A stretch of DNA of 64,000 nt, taken from the NCBI RefSeq assembly GCF_028335745.1, contig NZ_CP116477.1:1736001-1800000 (forward strand), in the 5' to 3' direction. Positions 19,919 to 30,064 of this stretch are shown piece by piece; within the stretch, counting starts at the first letter, position 1, and the number at the start of each line of letters is the position of its first letter. Below the pieces are notes generated by a model that saw only the letters and a list, made by a program, of their open reading frames with translations, ran no database searches and was not told where the DNA came from. The translations under genes were made by a program, and so were the position numbers. This stretch comes from Pectobacterium sp. A5351. GTDB lineage: Bacteria; Pseudomonadota; Gammaproteobacteria; Enterobacterales; Enterobacteriaceae.

Positions 19919-20965
19919 TCACGGTGCCGCAATCAGGAAGGATTTAAACTGCGGCGTCATTACCGCGCTAAAGCCCTTATCCGTTTTGGTAATCAGATAA
20001 ACCGCCAGCCCTTGCTGTTCCGCCAGCTTTAACGCTTTCTCCGTGCCCAATACCATCAAACCGGTATCCCAGCCATCGGCTTCCAGTGCGGTCGGAGCAA
20101 TCACGGTTGCAGAAACCAATTGATGAGTAATCGGTCTGCCCGTCTCGGGATCGATAACGTGAGAATAGCGCTTGTTGTCCTGCTCAAAATAATTTCGGTA
20201 GCTGCCGGAGGTGCTAATGGCATAACCCTGCAAATTCACCGCTGCCTGTGCCGCGTTTTCCTGGTCGGTTGGCTTCTGAATTGCTACACGCCACGGCGTC
20301 CCTTCGGCGTTCACGCCACGGCTGGAAATCGCGCCACCGACGGAAACCAGATAATTGGTGATCCCTTTACGCGTCATTAACTGCGCAAGAACGTCCGCAC
20401 CGTACCCTTCACCCAGCGTGGAGAGATCGACATATAAATCCGGGAGATCCTTCTGAATCCATTCTCCTTTTTCGTCGCCGATCAGTTTCAGGTGACGCAA
20501 CCCAACGTTTTGCCGCGCTAAGTCGATCTGCTGCTGGCTAGGGATGCGCGTCGGCTGCTTCTGCGGGCCGAATCCCCAGAGGTTAACCAATGGGCCAACG
20601 GTGATATCCATCGCGCCATGCGTGGCTTTACCGATACGCAGTGCGGCCAGGATGATATCCGCCATGCCGTTGCTGATAGGCTGTGGATCCGTTCCCCGAT
20701 ACTGATTAAAACGCGACAGCGCGGAATCGTCACGGTAGGTGGAAATGTCGTTATTAGCCTGCTCCAGCAGAGCATCGATTTCTCGTTGCAGTTGCGTTTT
20801 GTCTTCGGTGACGTCGCCGCTAATTTTTACGCTGTAAAACGTCCCCATCGTTTTACCTTCAATGGTTAACAAGGGGCGCTGTGCTGTCGGTGTTGGATTG
20901 TCGCAGGCGGTCAGAAAGCTGAATAAGCCACAGAGTAGTAATCTCTTCGCGGCGAGAGGCGTCAT
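19919..20965 (-). CDS. apbE: FAD:protein FMN transferase (ApbE family lipoprotein)
   Basis: Attaches FMN covalently to Thr/Ser of flavoproteins in the periplasm, using FAD and Mg. The start at 20965 (MTPLAAKRLLLCGL) has AGGAG and yields a lipoprotein signal with lipobox FLTAC. Seen: MGTFYSVK, DNDIST-like NNDISTYRDDSALSRFN, HGAMDITVGPLVNLWGFG, LSTLGEGYGADVLAQLM, GGAISSRG and YSHVIDPETGRPI. 348 aa, as in the family. It is not beside rnf/nqr genes here, so its flavoprotein client is unknown. Confidence 0.9.
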   Translation of the reverse strand: MTPLAAKRLLLCGLFSFLTACDNPTPTAQRPLLTIEGKTMGTFYSVKISGDVTEDKTQLQREIDALLEQANNDISTYRDDSALSRFNQYRGTDPQPISNGMADIILAALRIGKATHGAMDITVGPLVNLWGFGPQKQPTRIPSQQQIDLARQNVGLRHLKLIGDEKGEWIQKDLPDLYVDLSTLGEGYGADVLAQLMTRKGITNYLVSVGGAISSRGVNAEGTPWRVAIQKPTDQENAAQAAVNLQGYAISTSGSYRNYFEQDNKRYSHVIDPETGRPITHQLVSATVIAPTALEADGWDTGLMVLGTEKALKLAEQQGLAVYLITKTDKGFSAVMTPQFKSFLIAAP

Positions 20966-21057
20966 GAAAAACTCCTGAAAAACTGAACTGAGAGTAGGCA
21001 GACAGGAGAGTAACAAAAAAGGGAGGAAGCGTAATTGAATGGAAGAGAAATGAAAGG

Positions 21058-21170
21058 AAAAAAAAGGCCCATCTCAGGGGATGGGCAAAGACTACACACA
21101 GCAATTCGTTACTAACTCTGACGAGGAGGAAACCTCATTGACAAACAGGTAGGTTACTACTGGCTCCTGT
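21058..21170 (-). ncRNA. rprA: RprA small RNA
   Basis: On the minus strand the 3' part reads AATTGCTGTGTGTAGTCTTT then a GCCCATCCCCTGAGATGGGC hairpin and eight T, virtually identical to the 3' half of E. coli RprA, which also lies beside ydiK. RprA is an Hfq-dependent sRNA that activates rpoS translation and is transcribed under RcsB (established). The 5' half has diverged; I place the 5' end near 21170 from a TAGGAT -10-like box, so that end is approximate. The 3' terminator is 21058-21086. No protein gene lies in 20966-21459. Confidence 0.88.
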
Positions 21171-21203
21171 ATTTATCCTATTGATTGTGCTCTATTCAGT
21201 CAT

Positions 21204-21217
21204 TAAGAATCATCCTA
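21204..21217. promoter_or_regulatory. RcsB box of rprA
   Basis: TAAGAATCATCCTA matches the RcsB box TAAGAATATTCCTA at 12 of 14 positions. It lies just upstream of the presumed rprA promoter, where the Rcs phosphorelay acts in E. coli. Confidence 0.7.
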
Positions 21218-21459
21218 ATAGTTAATGATCTTTTAAGGATTGGGCTCTCAGAGTTTTTATATTGTCAATAATATTGATGCATTAGAGAAATGATATCAAA
21301 ATTTTTAGGAGGAATCCCTAAGAATAGAAGGTTAATCATTAGTTATTTTTACCTATTGAAAAGGTATGGGAATATACCGCCACAGAGAAATGATGGTGAG
21401 AATGGGCAAGGCGCGGGCGGCGCACCGCCCACGGGGAGACGAGATGGTGTTTACCGTCG

Positions 21460-22590
21460 TTATTCTTGCTTTGATTTGCTGGACGTATTAACGGAGAGGA
21501 TGCTTTGCGGTTCGGGGATTTCACGCATCCAGGCAAACAGCAGACGATAGGAAACGGCGAGGACGACCGGGCCAATGAACAGCCCAATCATGCCAAAGGC
21601 CAGCAATCCGCCAATGACGCCGGAAAGAATCAGCAGCATGGGAAGATCGGCTCCCATCCTGATCAATACTGGACGGATCACGTTATCGATAGTGCCAACG
21701 ACGCAGCTCCAGACCAGCAAAACTGTGCCCCAGGTGGCATCACCCGTCCAATATAGCCAGATAATGGCAGGAATCAGTACCGGAAGTGGCCCCAACTGCG
21801 CCAGACAGGATAGAAACATCAGCACAGTCAGTAGTGTGGTATGGGGAATACCGGACAACCCCAGCCCAATTCCGCCCAGCACCGACTGCACGATAGCGGT
21901 AACCACCACGCCTAGCGCGACAGCACGAATCGACTGTGCTGCCAGAATTACAGCAGCATCGCCGCGCTCTTGCCCCAGCCGGATAGCGAAATGTCGCACG
22001 GCTTTCGCCACGGCTTCCCCTTTGTAATACAGCAGGGCACTGAAGATCAGCATCAGGGAGCAATGCATCAAAAAGCGCCCGATATTGGCCGCTTGTGCCA
22101 CCAGCCAGGTCGCTGTTTTACCAAAATAGGGTTGCACCTTGGCGAACAGACCGCTACCGCCGCTTTGCAACAACGTCTGCCAACTGTTGAATAATTTTTC
22201 ACCGACGAAAGGAATAGACGTCAGCCACTCCAGTGTCGGTGGCGAAAAGTTTTCCTGCCGGGCTCCCCAACTCATTAACGCTGAGCTGTTATCCACTACG
22301 CTGCTGACAAGAACGGCAATCGGGACGATAAATAGTAGAATAAGCAGCAGCGTCATGACGATCACGGCCAGAGAACGTCTCCCCCACAATAGCGCCTGAA
22401 ACTTAATCAGCACTGGCCAGGTGGCAATCACCACCATACACGCCCAGGCGAATCCCAGAATAAAAGGCTGCACCACCCAAAAACAGGCAATTATCATGAT
22501 GGTAATAAACGCCAGACTGAACAGGATTCTGGCCAGGTCAAATCGTGGCGGCTGAGAATATTTGCTCAATGAATCGTTCCTTAATAGCAA
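21460..22590 (-). CDS. ydiK: AI-2E family inner-membrane transporter YdiK
   Basis: Multi-spanning inner-membrane protein of the AI-2E/TqsA family. The substrate is unproven. 376 aa (E. coli 370). Recognised by IMIIACFWVVQPFILGFAWA, WPVLIKFQALLWGRRSLAV, HFAIRLGQERGDAAVILAAQSIRAVALGVVVTA-type core, and the highly conserved PVLIPAIIWLYWTGDATWG and RMGADLPMLLILSGVIGGL. About eight hydrophobic segments with a hydrophilic loop after the second pair. It lies between rprA and ydiJ, as in E. coli. Confidence 0.92.
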   Translation of the reverse strand: MLLRNDSLSKYSQPPRFDLARILFSLAFITIMIIACFWVVQPFILGFAWACMVVIATWPVLIKFQALLWGRRSLAVIVMTLLLILLFIVPIAVLVSSVVDNSSALMSWGARQENFSPPTLEWLTSIPFVGEKLFNSWQTLLQSGGSGLFAKVQPYFGKTATWLVAQAANIGRFLMHCSLMLIFSALLYYKGEAVAKAVRHFAIRLGQERGDAAVILAAQSIRAVALGVVVTAIVQSVLGGIGLGLSGIPHTTLLTVLMFLSCLAQLGPLPVLIPAIIWLYWTGDATWGTVLLVWSCVVGTIDNVIRPVLIRMGADLPMLLILSGVIGGLLAFGMIGLFIGPVVLAVSYRLLFAWMREIPEPQSILSVNTSSKSKQE

Positions 22591-22790
22591 AAGGGAAGGC
22601 TGAAGGCGAGCTGGCCTGCGCTAAGTCATGTCATCACCGATCATCATGAGATATTTCCGGGGGTTTTGACAGCCTGCTGAACATTTTGTTGGTGAAACGG
22701 CAGTTCGCCAACACGCTGTATGTTTTTGCCGATCCGGGAGCGCACACGATTGCGAAATGTGATAAAACGTGATGTCCCCGATGAAAGGGC

Positions 22791-22922
22791 GGCTATATAC
22801 AAATGCTAGTCACTTAAGCATGGCTTTAGGGGAAGCACGGTGATGAGGTTCCCGCAGGGATGCCTCACACCGTGGTAGCCCCGGTATCTCTATCCTTAAG
22901 CGATCAAGATTAGGCTATATAC
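22791..22922. repeat. Hairpin element flanked by 10-bp direct repeats
   Basis: GGCTATATAC occurs at 22791-22800 and again at 22913-22922. Between them is a 112-base element whose ends are imperfect inverted repeats (11 of 18 match) and whose centre folds strongly: GGGG/CCCC outside, CACGGTG (22836-22842) with CACCGTG (22868-22874), GAGG with CCTC, CCC with GGG. It resembles a small non-autonomous mobile element with a target duplication, or a structured RNA. The rest of 22591-22987 shows no gene. Confidence 0.55.
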
Positions 22923-22987
22923 CGCGCTTCACAGGCATATCACGACATATTGGCAAACACATCATGTACGGACAGGGTCAAAAAATA

Positions 22988-25900
22988 ATGATCCCACAGA
23001 TCACGCAATCTCCCGGGCTGGTTCAGCCGGTGCTTAATTTTCTGGAAGCATTGAAGAAAAATGGATTCACGGGCGATACGGCGACCAATTATGCCGATCG
23101 TCTGACGATGGCAACGGATAACAGCATCTATCAACTTTTGCCGGATGCGGTGGTTTTCCCCCGTTCAACCGCCGATGTGGCGATGCTATCGCGGCTGGCC
23201 GGTGAGGAACGTTTTTCAGGGCTGACGTTCACCCCGCGCGGCGGTGGGACGGGAACGAACGGGCAGGCGCTGAATCGCGGCATCGTGGTCGATATGTCGC
23301 GTTATATGAACCGCATTCTGGAAATTAACCCTGAACAGGGGTGGGTGCGCGTCGAGGCTGGCGTCATTAAAGATCAGCTTAACCAGTACCTGAAGCCTTA
23401 TGGCTATTTCTTTGCGCCAGAGCTGTCGACCAGTAACCGGGCGACGCTGGGTGGCATGATCAATACCGATGCATCGGGGCAAGGTTCATTGGTATATGGC
23501 AAGACCTCAGATCATGTGCTGGGGCTGCGTGCGGTTCTGCTGGGCGGCGAGATGCTGGATACGCAGGCGATGCCGGTAGCGCTGGCAGAGAAGCTGGCGT
23601 TAGAAGATTCCTCTATCGGTCGCATTTACCATACGGTGCTGCACCGCTGTCGCGAACAGCGCGCGTTGATCATCGACAAATTTCCCAAGCTGAATCGTTT
23701 TCTGACGGGTTACGACCTGCGCCATGTGTTTAGCGACGATCTCCAGACCTTTGACCTGACGCGAATTCTGACCGGTGCTGAAGGCACGCTGGCGTTTATC
23801 ACCGAAGCGAAGCTCGACATCACGCCGTTGCCAAAGATTCGCCGTCTGGTGAATATCAAATATGACTCCTTTAACTCAGCGTTGCGCAATGCGCCGTTCA
23901 TGGTGGAAGCGAAGGCGCTGTCGGTTGAAACCGTGGACTCGAAGGTATTAAACCTGGCCCGTGAAGATATCGTCTGGCATTCCGTTAGCGAACTGATTAC
24001 CGATGTGCCTAATCAGGAAATGCTGGGCCTGAATATCGTTGAGTTCGCGGGCGATGATGAAACCTTGATTAACGGGCAGGTTGACGCGCTCTGTCAGGGG
24101 CTGGATACGCTGCTGGCGAGCGGAGAAGGCGGGGTGATTGGCTATCAAACCTGTAACGATCTGGCCGGCATCGAACGTATTTATGCCATGCGGAAAAAAG
24201 CCGTCGGTCTGCTGGGCAACAGCAAAGGGCTGGCGAAGCCGATTCCGTTTGCGGAAGATACCTGCGTGCCGCCACAGCATCTGGCCGATTACATCGAAGA
24301 ATTCCGCGCGCTGCTGGACAGCCATAACCTGACGTACGGTATGTTCGGTCACGTGGACGCCGGGGTGCTGCACGTCCGTCCGGCGCTGGATATGTGCGAC
24401 CCACAGCAGGAAATGCTGATGAAGCAGCTTTCCGATCAGATTGTCGCGCTGACGGCTAAATATGGCGGCCTGCTGTGGGGGGAACACGGCAAAGGCTTCC
24501 GCGCCGAGTACAGCCCTGAATTTTTTGGGCCGGAGCTGTATGCCGAACTGCGCCGCATCAAAGCGGCGTTCGATCCAGATAACCGGCTTAATCCTGGGAA
24601 GATTTGTGCGCCGCTGGACGTGGATGCGCCGATGATGAAAGTCGATGCGGTCAAGCGCGGCACGTTCGACCGTACGATCCCGCTGACGGTGCGTACGGCG
24701 TTCCGTGGCGCGATGGAATGTAACGGTAACGGGCTGTGCTTTAACTTTGATGCCCGTAGCCCAATGTGCCCGTCGATGAAAATCAGCGGCAACCGTATTC
24801 ATTCGCCGAAAGGCCGTGCGACGCTGGTGCGTGAATGGTTACGCCTGCTGGCAGAGCAGGGCGTCGATCCGGTGGCGTTGGAGAAGGCATTGCCGCAGCA
24901 GAAACTGAGCCTGCGGGCGTTTATCCAGAAAACCCGCAATACCTGGCAGGCGAAGCAGGGGGATTACGATTTCTCCCACGAAGTCAAAGAGGCGATGTCG
25001 GGCTGTCTGGCGTGTAAAGCCTGTTCAACGCAGTGCCCTATCAAAATTGACGTGCCCGGTTTCCGCTCCCGCTTCCTACAGCTTTATCACACGCGCTATC
25101 TGCGTCCGGTTCGTGACTATTTGGTCGCCGGCGTTGAAAGCTATGCACCGCTGATGGCGCGCAGTCCGAAGACGTTTAACTTCTTCCTGAAAATGCCGCT
25201 GCTGAATAATCTGAGCCGCAGCCAGATCGGCATGGTTGATTTACCTTTGCTGTCATCGCCGTCGCTGCGCCAGCAGTTTGCCGGACATAGTGGCGTCAAC
25301 ACCACGCTGGAACAGTTGGAACAGTTGCCGGAAGCGGCGCGTCAGCAGTACGTGTTAATTGTGCAGGATCCGTTTACCAGCTATTACGATGCGCAGGTGG
25401 TGGCTGATTTCATCCATCTGATCGAAAAACTGAAGCTGAAACCGGTGCTGTTACCGTTCTCACCGAACGGGAAGGCGCAACACATTAAGGGCTTCTTGCA
25501 GCGTTTTGCTAAAACTGCGTTAAAGACGGCTGATTTCCTGAATCGCGTGGCTAAACTGGGGATGCCGATGGTAGGCGTCGATCCGGCGTTGGTACTGTGC
25601 TATCGCGATGAATACCGTGAAATCCTGGGTGAGAAACGCGGTGATTTCCAGGTGCAACTGGTGCATGAATGGCTGGTGACGGCACTGGCCGACAGCTCGT
25701 CGCAGCCTGCCACTGGCGAATCCTGGTATCTGCTGGGACACTGTACGGAAACCACGGCGCTGCCGATCAGTACGAAACAGTGGGCTGATATCTTCTTGCG
25801 CTTTGGTGCCAAACTGGAAAATGTCAGCGTCGGATGTTGCGGTATGGCGGGAACCTACGGTCATGAAACCAAAAACCTCGCCAACTCGCAGGGCATTTAT

Positions 25901-26041
25901 GCACTATCCTGGCAACAGGTGTTGCAGAAGTTACCCCAGAAACGCTGCCTGACCACCGGCTATTCATGCCGCAGTCAGGTGAAACGTATGGAAGGCAGCG
26001 CATTACGCCATCCGCTACAAGCCCTGCTGGAGATTATCTGA
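22988..26041 (+). CDS. ydiJ: FAD-linked oxidase/ferredoxin-type D-2-hydroxyglutarate dehydrogenase
   Basis: Large flavo-iron-sulfur dehydrogenase; E. coli YdiJ oxidises D-2-hydroxyglutarate. Order: FAD-binding PCMH domain ([52 protein letters not shown]), FAD-oxidase C-terminal domain ([31 protein letters not shown]), a [4Fe-4S] ferredoxin-like segment [12 protein letters not shown], and a C-terminal CCG domain ([12 protein letters not shown]). The start at 22988 gives 1017 aa, as in E. coli (1018). The in-frame ATG at 22964 is less likely. Its stop overlaps the menI start. Confidence 0.94.
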   Translation: MIPQITQSPGLVQPVLNFLEALKKNGFTGDTATNYADRLTMATDNSIYQLLPDAVVFPRSTADVAMLSRLAGEERFSGLTFTPRGGGTGTNGQALNRGIVVDMSRYMNRILEINPEQGWVRVEAGVIKDQLNQYLKPYGYFFAPELSTSNRATLGGMINTDASGQGSLVYGKTSDHVLGLRAVLLGGEMLDTQAMPVALAEKLALEDSSIGRIYHTVLHRCREQRALIIDKFPKLNRFLTGYDLRHVFSDDLQTFDLTRILTGAEGTLAFITEAKLDITPLPKIRRLVNIKYDSFNSALRNAPFMVEAKALSVETVDSKVLNLAREDIVWHSVSELITDVPNQEMLGLNIVEFAGDDETLINGQVDALCQGLDTLLASGEGGVIGYQTCNDLAGIERIYAMRKKAVGLLGNSKGLAKPIPFAEDTCVPPQHLADYIEEFRALLDSHNLTYGMFGHVDAGVLHVRPALDMCDPQQEMLMKQLSDQIVALTAKYGGLLWGEHGKGFRAEYSPEFFGPELYAELRRIKAAFDPDNRLNPGKICAPLDVDAPMMKVDAVKRGTFDRTIPLTVRTAFRGAMECNGNGLCFNFDARSPMCPSMKISGNRIHSPKGRATLVREWLRLLAEQGVDPVALEKALPQQKLSLRAFIQKTRNTWQAKQGDYDFSHEVKEAMSGCLACKACSTQCPIKIDVPGFRSRFLQLYHTRYLRPVRDYLVAGVESYAPLMARSPKTFNFFLKMPLLNNLSRSQIGMVDLPLLSSPSLRQQFAGHSGVNTTLEQLEQLPEAARQQYVLIVQDPFTSYYDAQVVADFIHLIEKLKLKPVLLPFSPNGKAQHIKGFLQRFAKTALKTADFLNRVAKLGMPMVGVDPALVLCYRDEYREILGEKRGDFQVQLVHEWLVTALADSSSQPATGESWYLLGHCTETTALPISTKQWADIFLRFGAKLENVSVGCCGMAGTYGHETKNLANSQGIYALSWQQVLQKLPQKRCLTTGYSCRSQVKRMEGSALRHPLQALLEII

Positions 26042-26457
26042 TGCTATGGAAACGACAGGTTACGCTTGAGCAACTTAATCAACAGAGTCAGACGTGCATG
26101 GTGGGCCATGTCGGTATTCGCTATACCCATATCGCGGATGATGTTCTGGAAGCCGTGATGCCGGTGGATGAACGCACGCGCCAGCCGTTTGGCTTACTCC
26201 ACGGCGGTGCGTCTGTTGTGCTGGCGGAATCACTGGGTTCCGTCGCGGGCTATTTGTGCTCTGAGGGCGATCAGCAGGTGGTGGGCCTTGAAATCAATGC
26301 CAATCATCTGCGAGCCGTGCGCGAAGGTGAAGTGCGTGGCGTGTGCCGCGCGCTGCACGTTGGCCGCCGTAGCCAAGTGTGGCAGATTGAGATTTTTGAT
26401 AATCAGAATCGCCTGTGCTGCATTTCTCGTCTGACAACATCGGTTATTACACCGTAA
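26041..26457 (+). CDS. menI: 1,4-dihydroxy-2-naphthoyl-CoA hydrolase
   Basis: Hot-dog-fold thioesterase that releases 1,4-dihydroxy-2-naphthoate from CoA in menaquinone synthesis. 138 aa, close to E. coli MenI/YdiI (136). Seen: [19 protein letters not shown] with the catalytic Glu, and [18 protein letters not shown]. The ATG shares its A with the ydiJ TGA stop, so the two are translationally coupled, as in E. coli. Menaquinone is the electron carrier used by the dms enzymes encoded further right in the window. Confidence 0.94.
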   Translation: MLWKRQVTLEQLNQQSQTCMVGHVGIRYTHIADDVLEAVMPVDERTRQPFGLLHGGASVVLAESLGSVAGYLCSEGDQQVVGLEINANHLRAVREGEVRGVCRALHVGRRSQVWQIEIFDNQNRLCCISRLTTSVITP

Positions 26458-26506
26458 ACACAGAGCAAACACCGAACCAGACTGCCAGCCGGTCTGGTTC
26501 GGTTAT

Positions 26507-26908
26507 TCAGGGAAGAAAAGGCACGCGCTTAACGAAGTCGGTCTGAAACGCGGTGGCTTTATCCCATGAACCTTGCATGCTTAGCTGATGGCAAATCGAC
26601 TTCAGCGTGTTACGGGCAAAGTAGTAGCTTTGCACCCGAAAGAGGTGGCAACGCCCTTCATTATTGATCTCTTTAATCAACCGATTGTGTAGCTTGACCA
26701 GCGCATGCAGATAGCTGTCGTCATCGCCATTTCTCAGACAGAGTTCAACCATGTCCATGCAGACGTTATGATAGCGACGTAAATGGTCAATATTGCTTCC
26801 GGGGCGATTCAGGCGCGCTTCCGCCATGTAAAAATCAACGGTGGCATCGCGAATCTGGAATTTATATTCGTCAATCTGGTGGTGCAGCCAGGCAGTCACG
26901 GAAAACAT
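26507..26908 (-). CDS. Fur-box-controlled protein of unknown function
   Basis: I do not recognise a family. The likely start at 26908 gives 133 aa beginning MFSVTAWLHHQIDEYKF. A longer frame to 26971 would read through the Fur box. The product looks all-helical and soluble, with several Cys and His (YHNVCMDMVELCLRNGDDDSY, CHLFRVQSYYFARN, CHQLSM) and no signal peptide or membrane segment. A perfect 7-1-7 Fur box lies 24 bases before the start. It is divergent from the suf operon. A role in the low-iron response is inferred only from that site. Confidence 0.75.
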   Translation of the reverse strand: MFSVTAWLHHQIDEYKFQIRDATVDFYMAEARLNRPGSNIDHLRRYHNVCMDMVELCLRNGDDDSYLHALVKLHNRLIKEINNEGRCHLFRVQSYYFARNTLKSICHQLSMQGSWDKATAFQTDFVKRVPFLP

Positions 26909-26931
26909 AGTGAACGATCCTGAATATGAAA

Positions 26932-26946
26932 TGATAATCATTATCA
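26932..26946 (-). promoter_or_regulatory. Perfect Fur box
   Basis: TGATAATCATTATCA is an exact 15-of-15 match to the 7-1-7 Fur consensus. It lies just upstream of the uncharacterised 133-aa gene on the minus strand. Confidence 0.85.
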
Positions 26947-27088
26947 TATTGATAAAAAAGGCGGCGATCAATGGGAAAAATGTGCTTTAACGCCAAAAAA
27001 TACGATCGGGAATCACATAAATCTTCATATACCTCCCCTGTTTTATAAATAGGTATCACCGATAAATGTTATAATAATGATAACGAGA

Positions 27089-27142
27089 TGATAATTATTA
27101 CCTGGCCGTAATATGTCGGGGTGATGATGATAATTATTTTAA
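27089..27142 (+). promoter_or_regulatory. Two Fur-like boxes upstream of sufA
   Basis: TGATAATTATTACCT (27089-27103) and TGATAATTATTTTAA (27128-27142) each match 12 of 15 Fur consensus positions, in a very AT-rich stretch about 200-250 bases before sufA. Fur repression of suf is known in E. coli. IscR and OxyR sites are expected too, but I could not place them. The gap 26972-27335 otherwise holds no gene. Confidence 0.5.
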
Positions 27143-27335
27143 AATCAATGTGTTAATTGATCTTTTGTCATATTGTTTGCTGCGTTCGAGATGTGTAAAA
27201 TGATGCTATTGGCTTGCTAAAAACTGAAATGTTACGAATAGCCCTGCGAAACAAGAGGTTGAAGCTAGTTTCATTATCACTAACATTAGGGGAAACCAGC
27301 CTAAAACTGGTACCACACGTAATGAGGTATTCCAT

Positions 27336-27707
27336 ATGCAAGCGGAAAATATAGGGACGTTTTCACTGGATGAAAATGTCTGGCAAGGATTGACGCTGAC
27401 AGAAAGCGCCGTGAAGCAGATTAAGAATCTGATGAAGCAGGATGAGGCCGTGCAAGGACTGCGGCTCAGCGTTAAACAATCCGGCTGTGCGGGATTTGGC
27501 TATGTGCTGGATCTGGTTCAGGAGTTCGAAACCGACGATCTGGTCTTCGAACGTGATGGTGCAAAACTGTATGTCCCACTGAAAGCAATGCCTTTCATTG
27601 ACGGCACAGAACTCGATTTCGTCCGTGAAGGGCTGAATCAGATATTCAAGTTTAATAATCCCAGAGCGCAACATGCTTGTGGATGTGGCGAAAGCTTTGG
27701 CATTTAA
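27336..27707 (+). CDS. sufA: Fe-S cluster carrier SufA
   Basis: A-type carrier that accepts an iron-sulfur cluster from SufBCD and hands it to apoproteins. 123 aa. The three cluster cysteines are visible in QSGCAGFGYVLD and in the C-terminal HACGCGESFGI. It is the first gene of sufABCDSE, the assembly system used under iron starvation and oxidative stress. sufB follows after 13 bases. Confidence 0.96.
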   Translation: MQAENIGTFSLDENVWQGLTLTESAVKQIKNLMKQDEAVQGLRLSVKQSGCAGFGYVLDLVQEFETDDLVFERDGAKLYVPLKAMPFIDGTELDFVREGLNQIFKFNNPRAQHACGCGESFGI

Positions 27708-27720
27708 GTGATGAAAAATT

Positions 27721-29220
27721 ATGGCACGTAGCACGGTAGATGTACCTGATGATGTCCAGATCTGGATGGGTGATGGACGCTATAAAGAAGGTTTCTTTAC
27801 GCAATTGGAAACTGATGAGCTGGCGCATGGCATCAATGAAGATGTCGTACGGGCGATCTCGGCGAAGCGTAATGAACCTGAGTGGATGCTGGAATTCCGT
27901 CTCAACGCCTACAAGGCGTGGCTGGAGATGGAAGAACCGCATTGGCTGAAAGCCCATTACGAGAAGCTCGACTATCAGGACTATAGCTATTATTCCGCGC
28001 CTTCCTGCGGTAACTGCGACGACAGCTGCGGCTCTGAGCCCGGTGCCAAGCAGCAATCCGGGATTACGGACGTGAATAATTACCTGACCAGCGAAGTAGA
28101 GAATGCGTTTAATCAGTTGGGCGTTCCTGTCCGTGAAGGCCAGAAAGTCGCCGTCGATGCGATTTTCGACTCCGTATCCGTTGCGACCACGTATCGGCAT
28201 GAGCTGGCTGAAAAAGGCATTATCTTCTGTTCATTCAGCGAGGCGATTCAGGAACATCCCGATCTGGTGCGCCAGTACCTCGGTACGGTCGTACCCGCCA
28301 ACGATAACTTCTTTGCGGCGCTGAACTCGGCGGTCGCTTCTGACGGCACGTTTGTGTACATCCCGAAAGGCGTGCGTTGCCCGATGGAGCTGTCGACGTA
28401 TTTTCGCATCAACGCGGCGAAAACTGGTCAGTTCGAACGTACGATCCTGATTGCCGATGACGACAGCTACGTCAGCTACATCGAAGGTTGCTCCGCGCCC
28501 GTTCGTGACACCTACCAGCTGCACGCCGCCGTGGTGGAAGTCATCATCAACAAGAATGCCGAAGTGAAATACTCCACGGTGCAGAATTGGTTCTCCGGTA
28601 AAGATGACGCAGAAGGCGGGATTCTGAACTTCGTGACCAAGCGCGCACTGTGTGCGGGCGAGCATTCAAAAATGTCATGGACACAGTCGGAAACCGGCTC
28701 TGCGATCACCTGGAAATACCCAAGCGTCATTCTGCGCGGTGACTACTCCGTGGGTGAATTCTTCTCTGTCGCCTTGACCAATGGCCGTCAGCAGGCCGAT
28801 ACCGGCACCAAGATGATCCACATCGGTAAAAACACCCGCTCGACCATCATCTCTAAAGGGATTTCAGCCGGACGCAGTGAGAACACGTACCGTGGTCTGG
28901 TGAAGATCATGCCGAGTGCGGCTAATGCCCGTAATTTCACCCAGTGTGACTCCATGCTGATCGGTAGCGAGTGCGGTGCGCACACGTTCCCGTACGTGGA
29001 AGTGCGCAACAATACCGCGCAGTTGGAGCACGAAGCGACGACCTCGAAAATTGGTGAAGACCAGCTGTTCTACTGTCTGCAACGTGGAATCAGCGAAGAT
29101 GATGCCATCTCGATGATCGTGAACGGATTCTGTAAGGACGTCTTCTCTGAATTGCCGCTGGAATTTGCGGTAGAAGCACAAAAGTTACTGGCGATTAGCC
29201 TGGAACATAGCGTGGGTTAA
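27721..29220 (+). CDS. sufB: Fe-S assembly scaffold SufB
   Basis: Scaffold subunit of SufBC2D on which clusters are built from SufE-delivered sulfur. 499 aa (E. coli 495). Seen: [17 protein letters not shown] near residue 100, [31 protein letters not shown], the core beta-helix, and [29 protein letters not shown] at the C-terminus with the conserved Glu and Cys. The ATG follows sufA closely. Downstream there is an unusual 97-base gap before sufC. Confidence 0.96.
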   Translation: MARSTVDVPDDVQIWMGDGRYKEGFFTQLETDELAHGINEDVVRAISAKRNEPEWMLEFRLNAYKAWLEMEEPHWLKAHYEKLDYQDYSYYSAPSCGNCDDSCGSEPGAKQQSGITDVNNYLTSEVENAFNQLGVPVREGQKVAVDAIFDSVSVATTYRHELAEKGIIFCSFSEAIQEHPDLVRQYLGTVVPANDNFFAALNSAVASDGTFVYIPKGVRCPMELSTYFRINAAKTGQFERTILIADDDSYVSYIEGCSAPVRDTYQLHAAVVEVIINKNAEVKYSTVQNWFSGKDDAEGGILNFVTKRALCAGEHSKMSWTQSETGSAITWKYPSVILRGDYSVGEFFSVALTNGRQQADTGTKMIHIGKNTRSTIISKGISAGRSENTYRGLVKIMPSAANARNFTQCDSMLIGSECGAHTFPYVEVRNNTAQLEHEATTSKIGEDQLFYCLQRGISEDDAISMIVNGFCKDVFSELPLEFAVEAQKLLAISLEHSVG

Positions 29221-29317
29221 TTCGGCGGTTACCGGGATTTTCACAGACGAATAATGAGAATCATCGGTCCCGGAATTCATTAAGCGCTCGTCGCATTGGG
29301 CGTTGGAAGGAATAAGC

Positions 29318-30064
29318 ATGTTAAGCATCGAAAATTTAAAAGTCAGCGTAGAAGGCAAAGAGATCATCAAAGGGCTTAATCTCACCATTAAGCCAGGTGA
29401 AGTTCACGCGATTATGGGCCCGAATGGCTCAGGTAAAAGTACGCTCTCCGCGACGCTGGCTGGACGTGAAGAATACGAAGTGACCGACGGTTCGGTGAGC
29501 TTCAAAGGGAAAGATCTGCTGGAGTTGTCCCCAGAAGATCGTGCGGGTGAAGGCGTCTTCATGGCGTTTCAGTATCCGGTAGAAATCCCAGGCGTCAGCA
29601 ACCAGTTCTTCCTGCAAACTTCCGTTAACGCGGTGCGTAAATACCGTGAGCAGGAACCGCTGGATCGCTTTGATTTCGCCGATTTTATCGAAGAAAAGAT
29701 CAAGCTGTTGAATATGCCGGAAGATCTGCTGACCCGTTCGGTCAACGTGGGTTTCTCCGGCGGTGAAAAGAAGCGTAACGACATTCTGCAAATGGCGGCG
29801 CTGGAGCCGGATCTGTGCATTCTGGATGAGACCGACTCCGGGCTGGACATCGATGCACTGAAAATCGTCTCTAACGGCGTGAACTCACTGCGCGACGGCA
29901 AACGTTCGTTCATCATCGTCACGCACTACCAACGTATTCTTGATTACATCAAACCGGATCACGTCCACGTTCTGTATCAAGGGCGCATTGTGAAATCCGG
30001 CGATTTCTCGCTGGTGAAACAGTTGGAGGAGCAAGGCTATGGCTGGCTTACCGACGGGCAATAA
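29318..30064 (+). CDS. sufC: SufBCD complex ATPase SufC
   Basis: ABC-type ATPase that drives conformational change in SufB/SufD during cluster assembly. It is soluble, not a transporter. Seen: Walker A GPNGSGKSTL, signature FSGGEKKRNDILQMA, Walker B CILDETDSGLD and switch THYQRIL. The start at 29318 (MLSIENLKVSV) has GGAAGGAA upstream and gives 248 aa, the E. coli length. An in-frame start at 29303 is less likely. It overlaps sufD by 26 bases. Confidence 0.96.
   Translation: MLSIENLKVSVEGKEIIKGLNLTIKPGEVHAIMGPNGSGKSTLSATLAGREEYEVTDGSVSFKGKDLLELSPEDRAGEGVFMAFQYPVEIPGVSNQFFLQTSVNAVRKYREQEPLDRFDFADFIEEKIKLLNMPEDLLTRSVNVGFSGGEKKRNDILQMAALEPDLCILDETDSGLDIDALKIVSNGVNSLRDGKRSFIIVTHYQRILDYIKPDHVHVLYQGRIVKSGDFSLVKQLEEQGYGWLTDGQ

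Noticed and set aside
19575..20000. 141-codon open frame after ppsA
   Set aside because: It reads from a GC-rich hairpin block straight into the antisense of apbE, with no protein family recognised and no start signal.
23948..24802. 284-codon open frame antisense to ydiJ
   Set aside because: It overlaps a well-supported conserved gene, shows low-complexity Arg/His/Gln composition and has no ribosome site of note.
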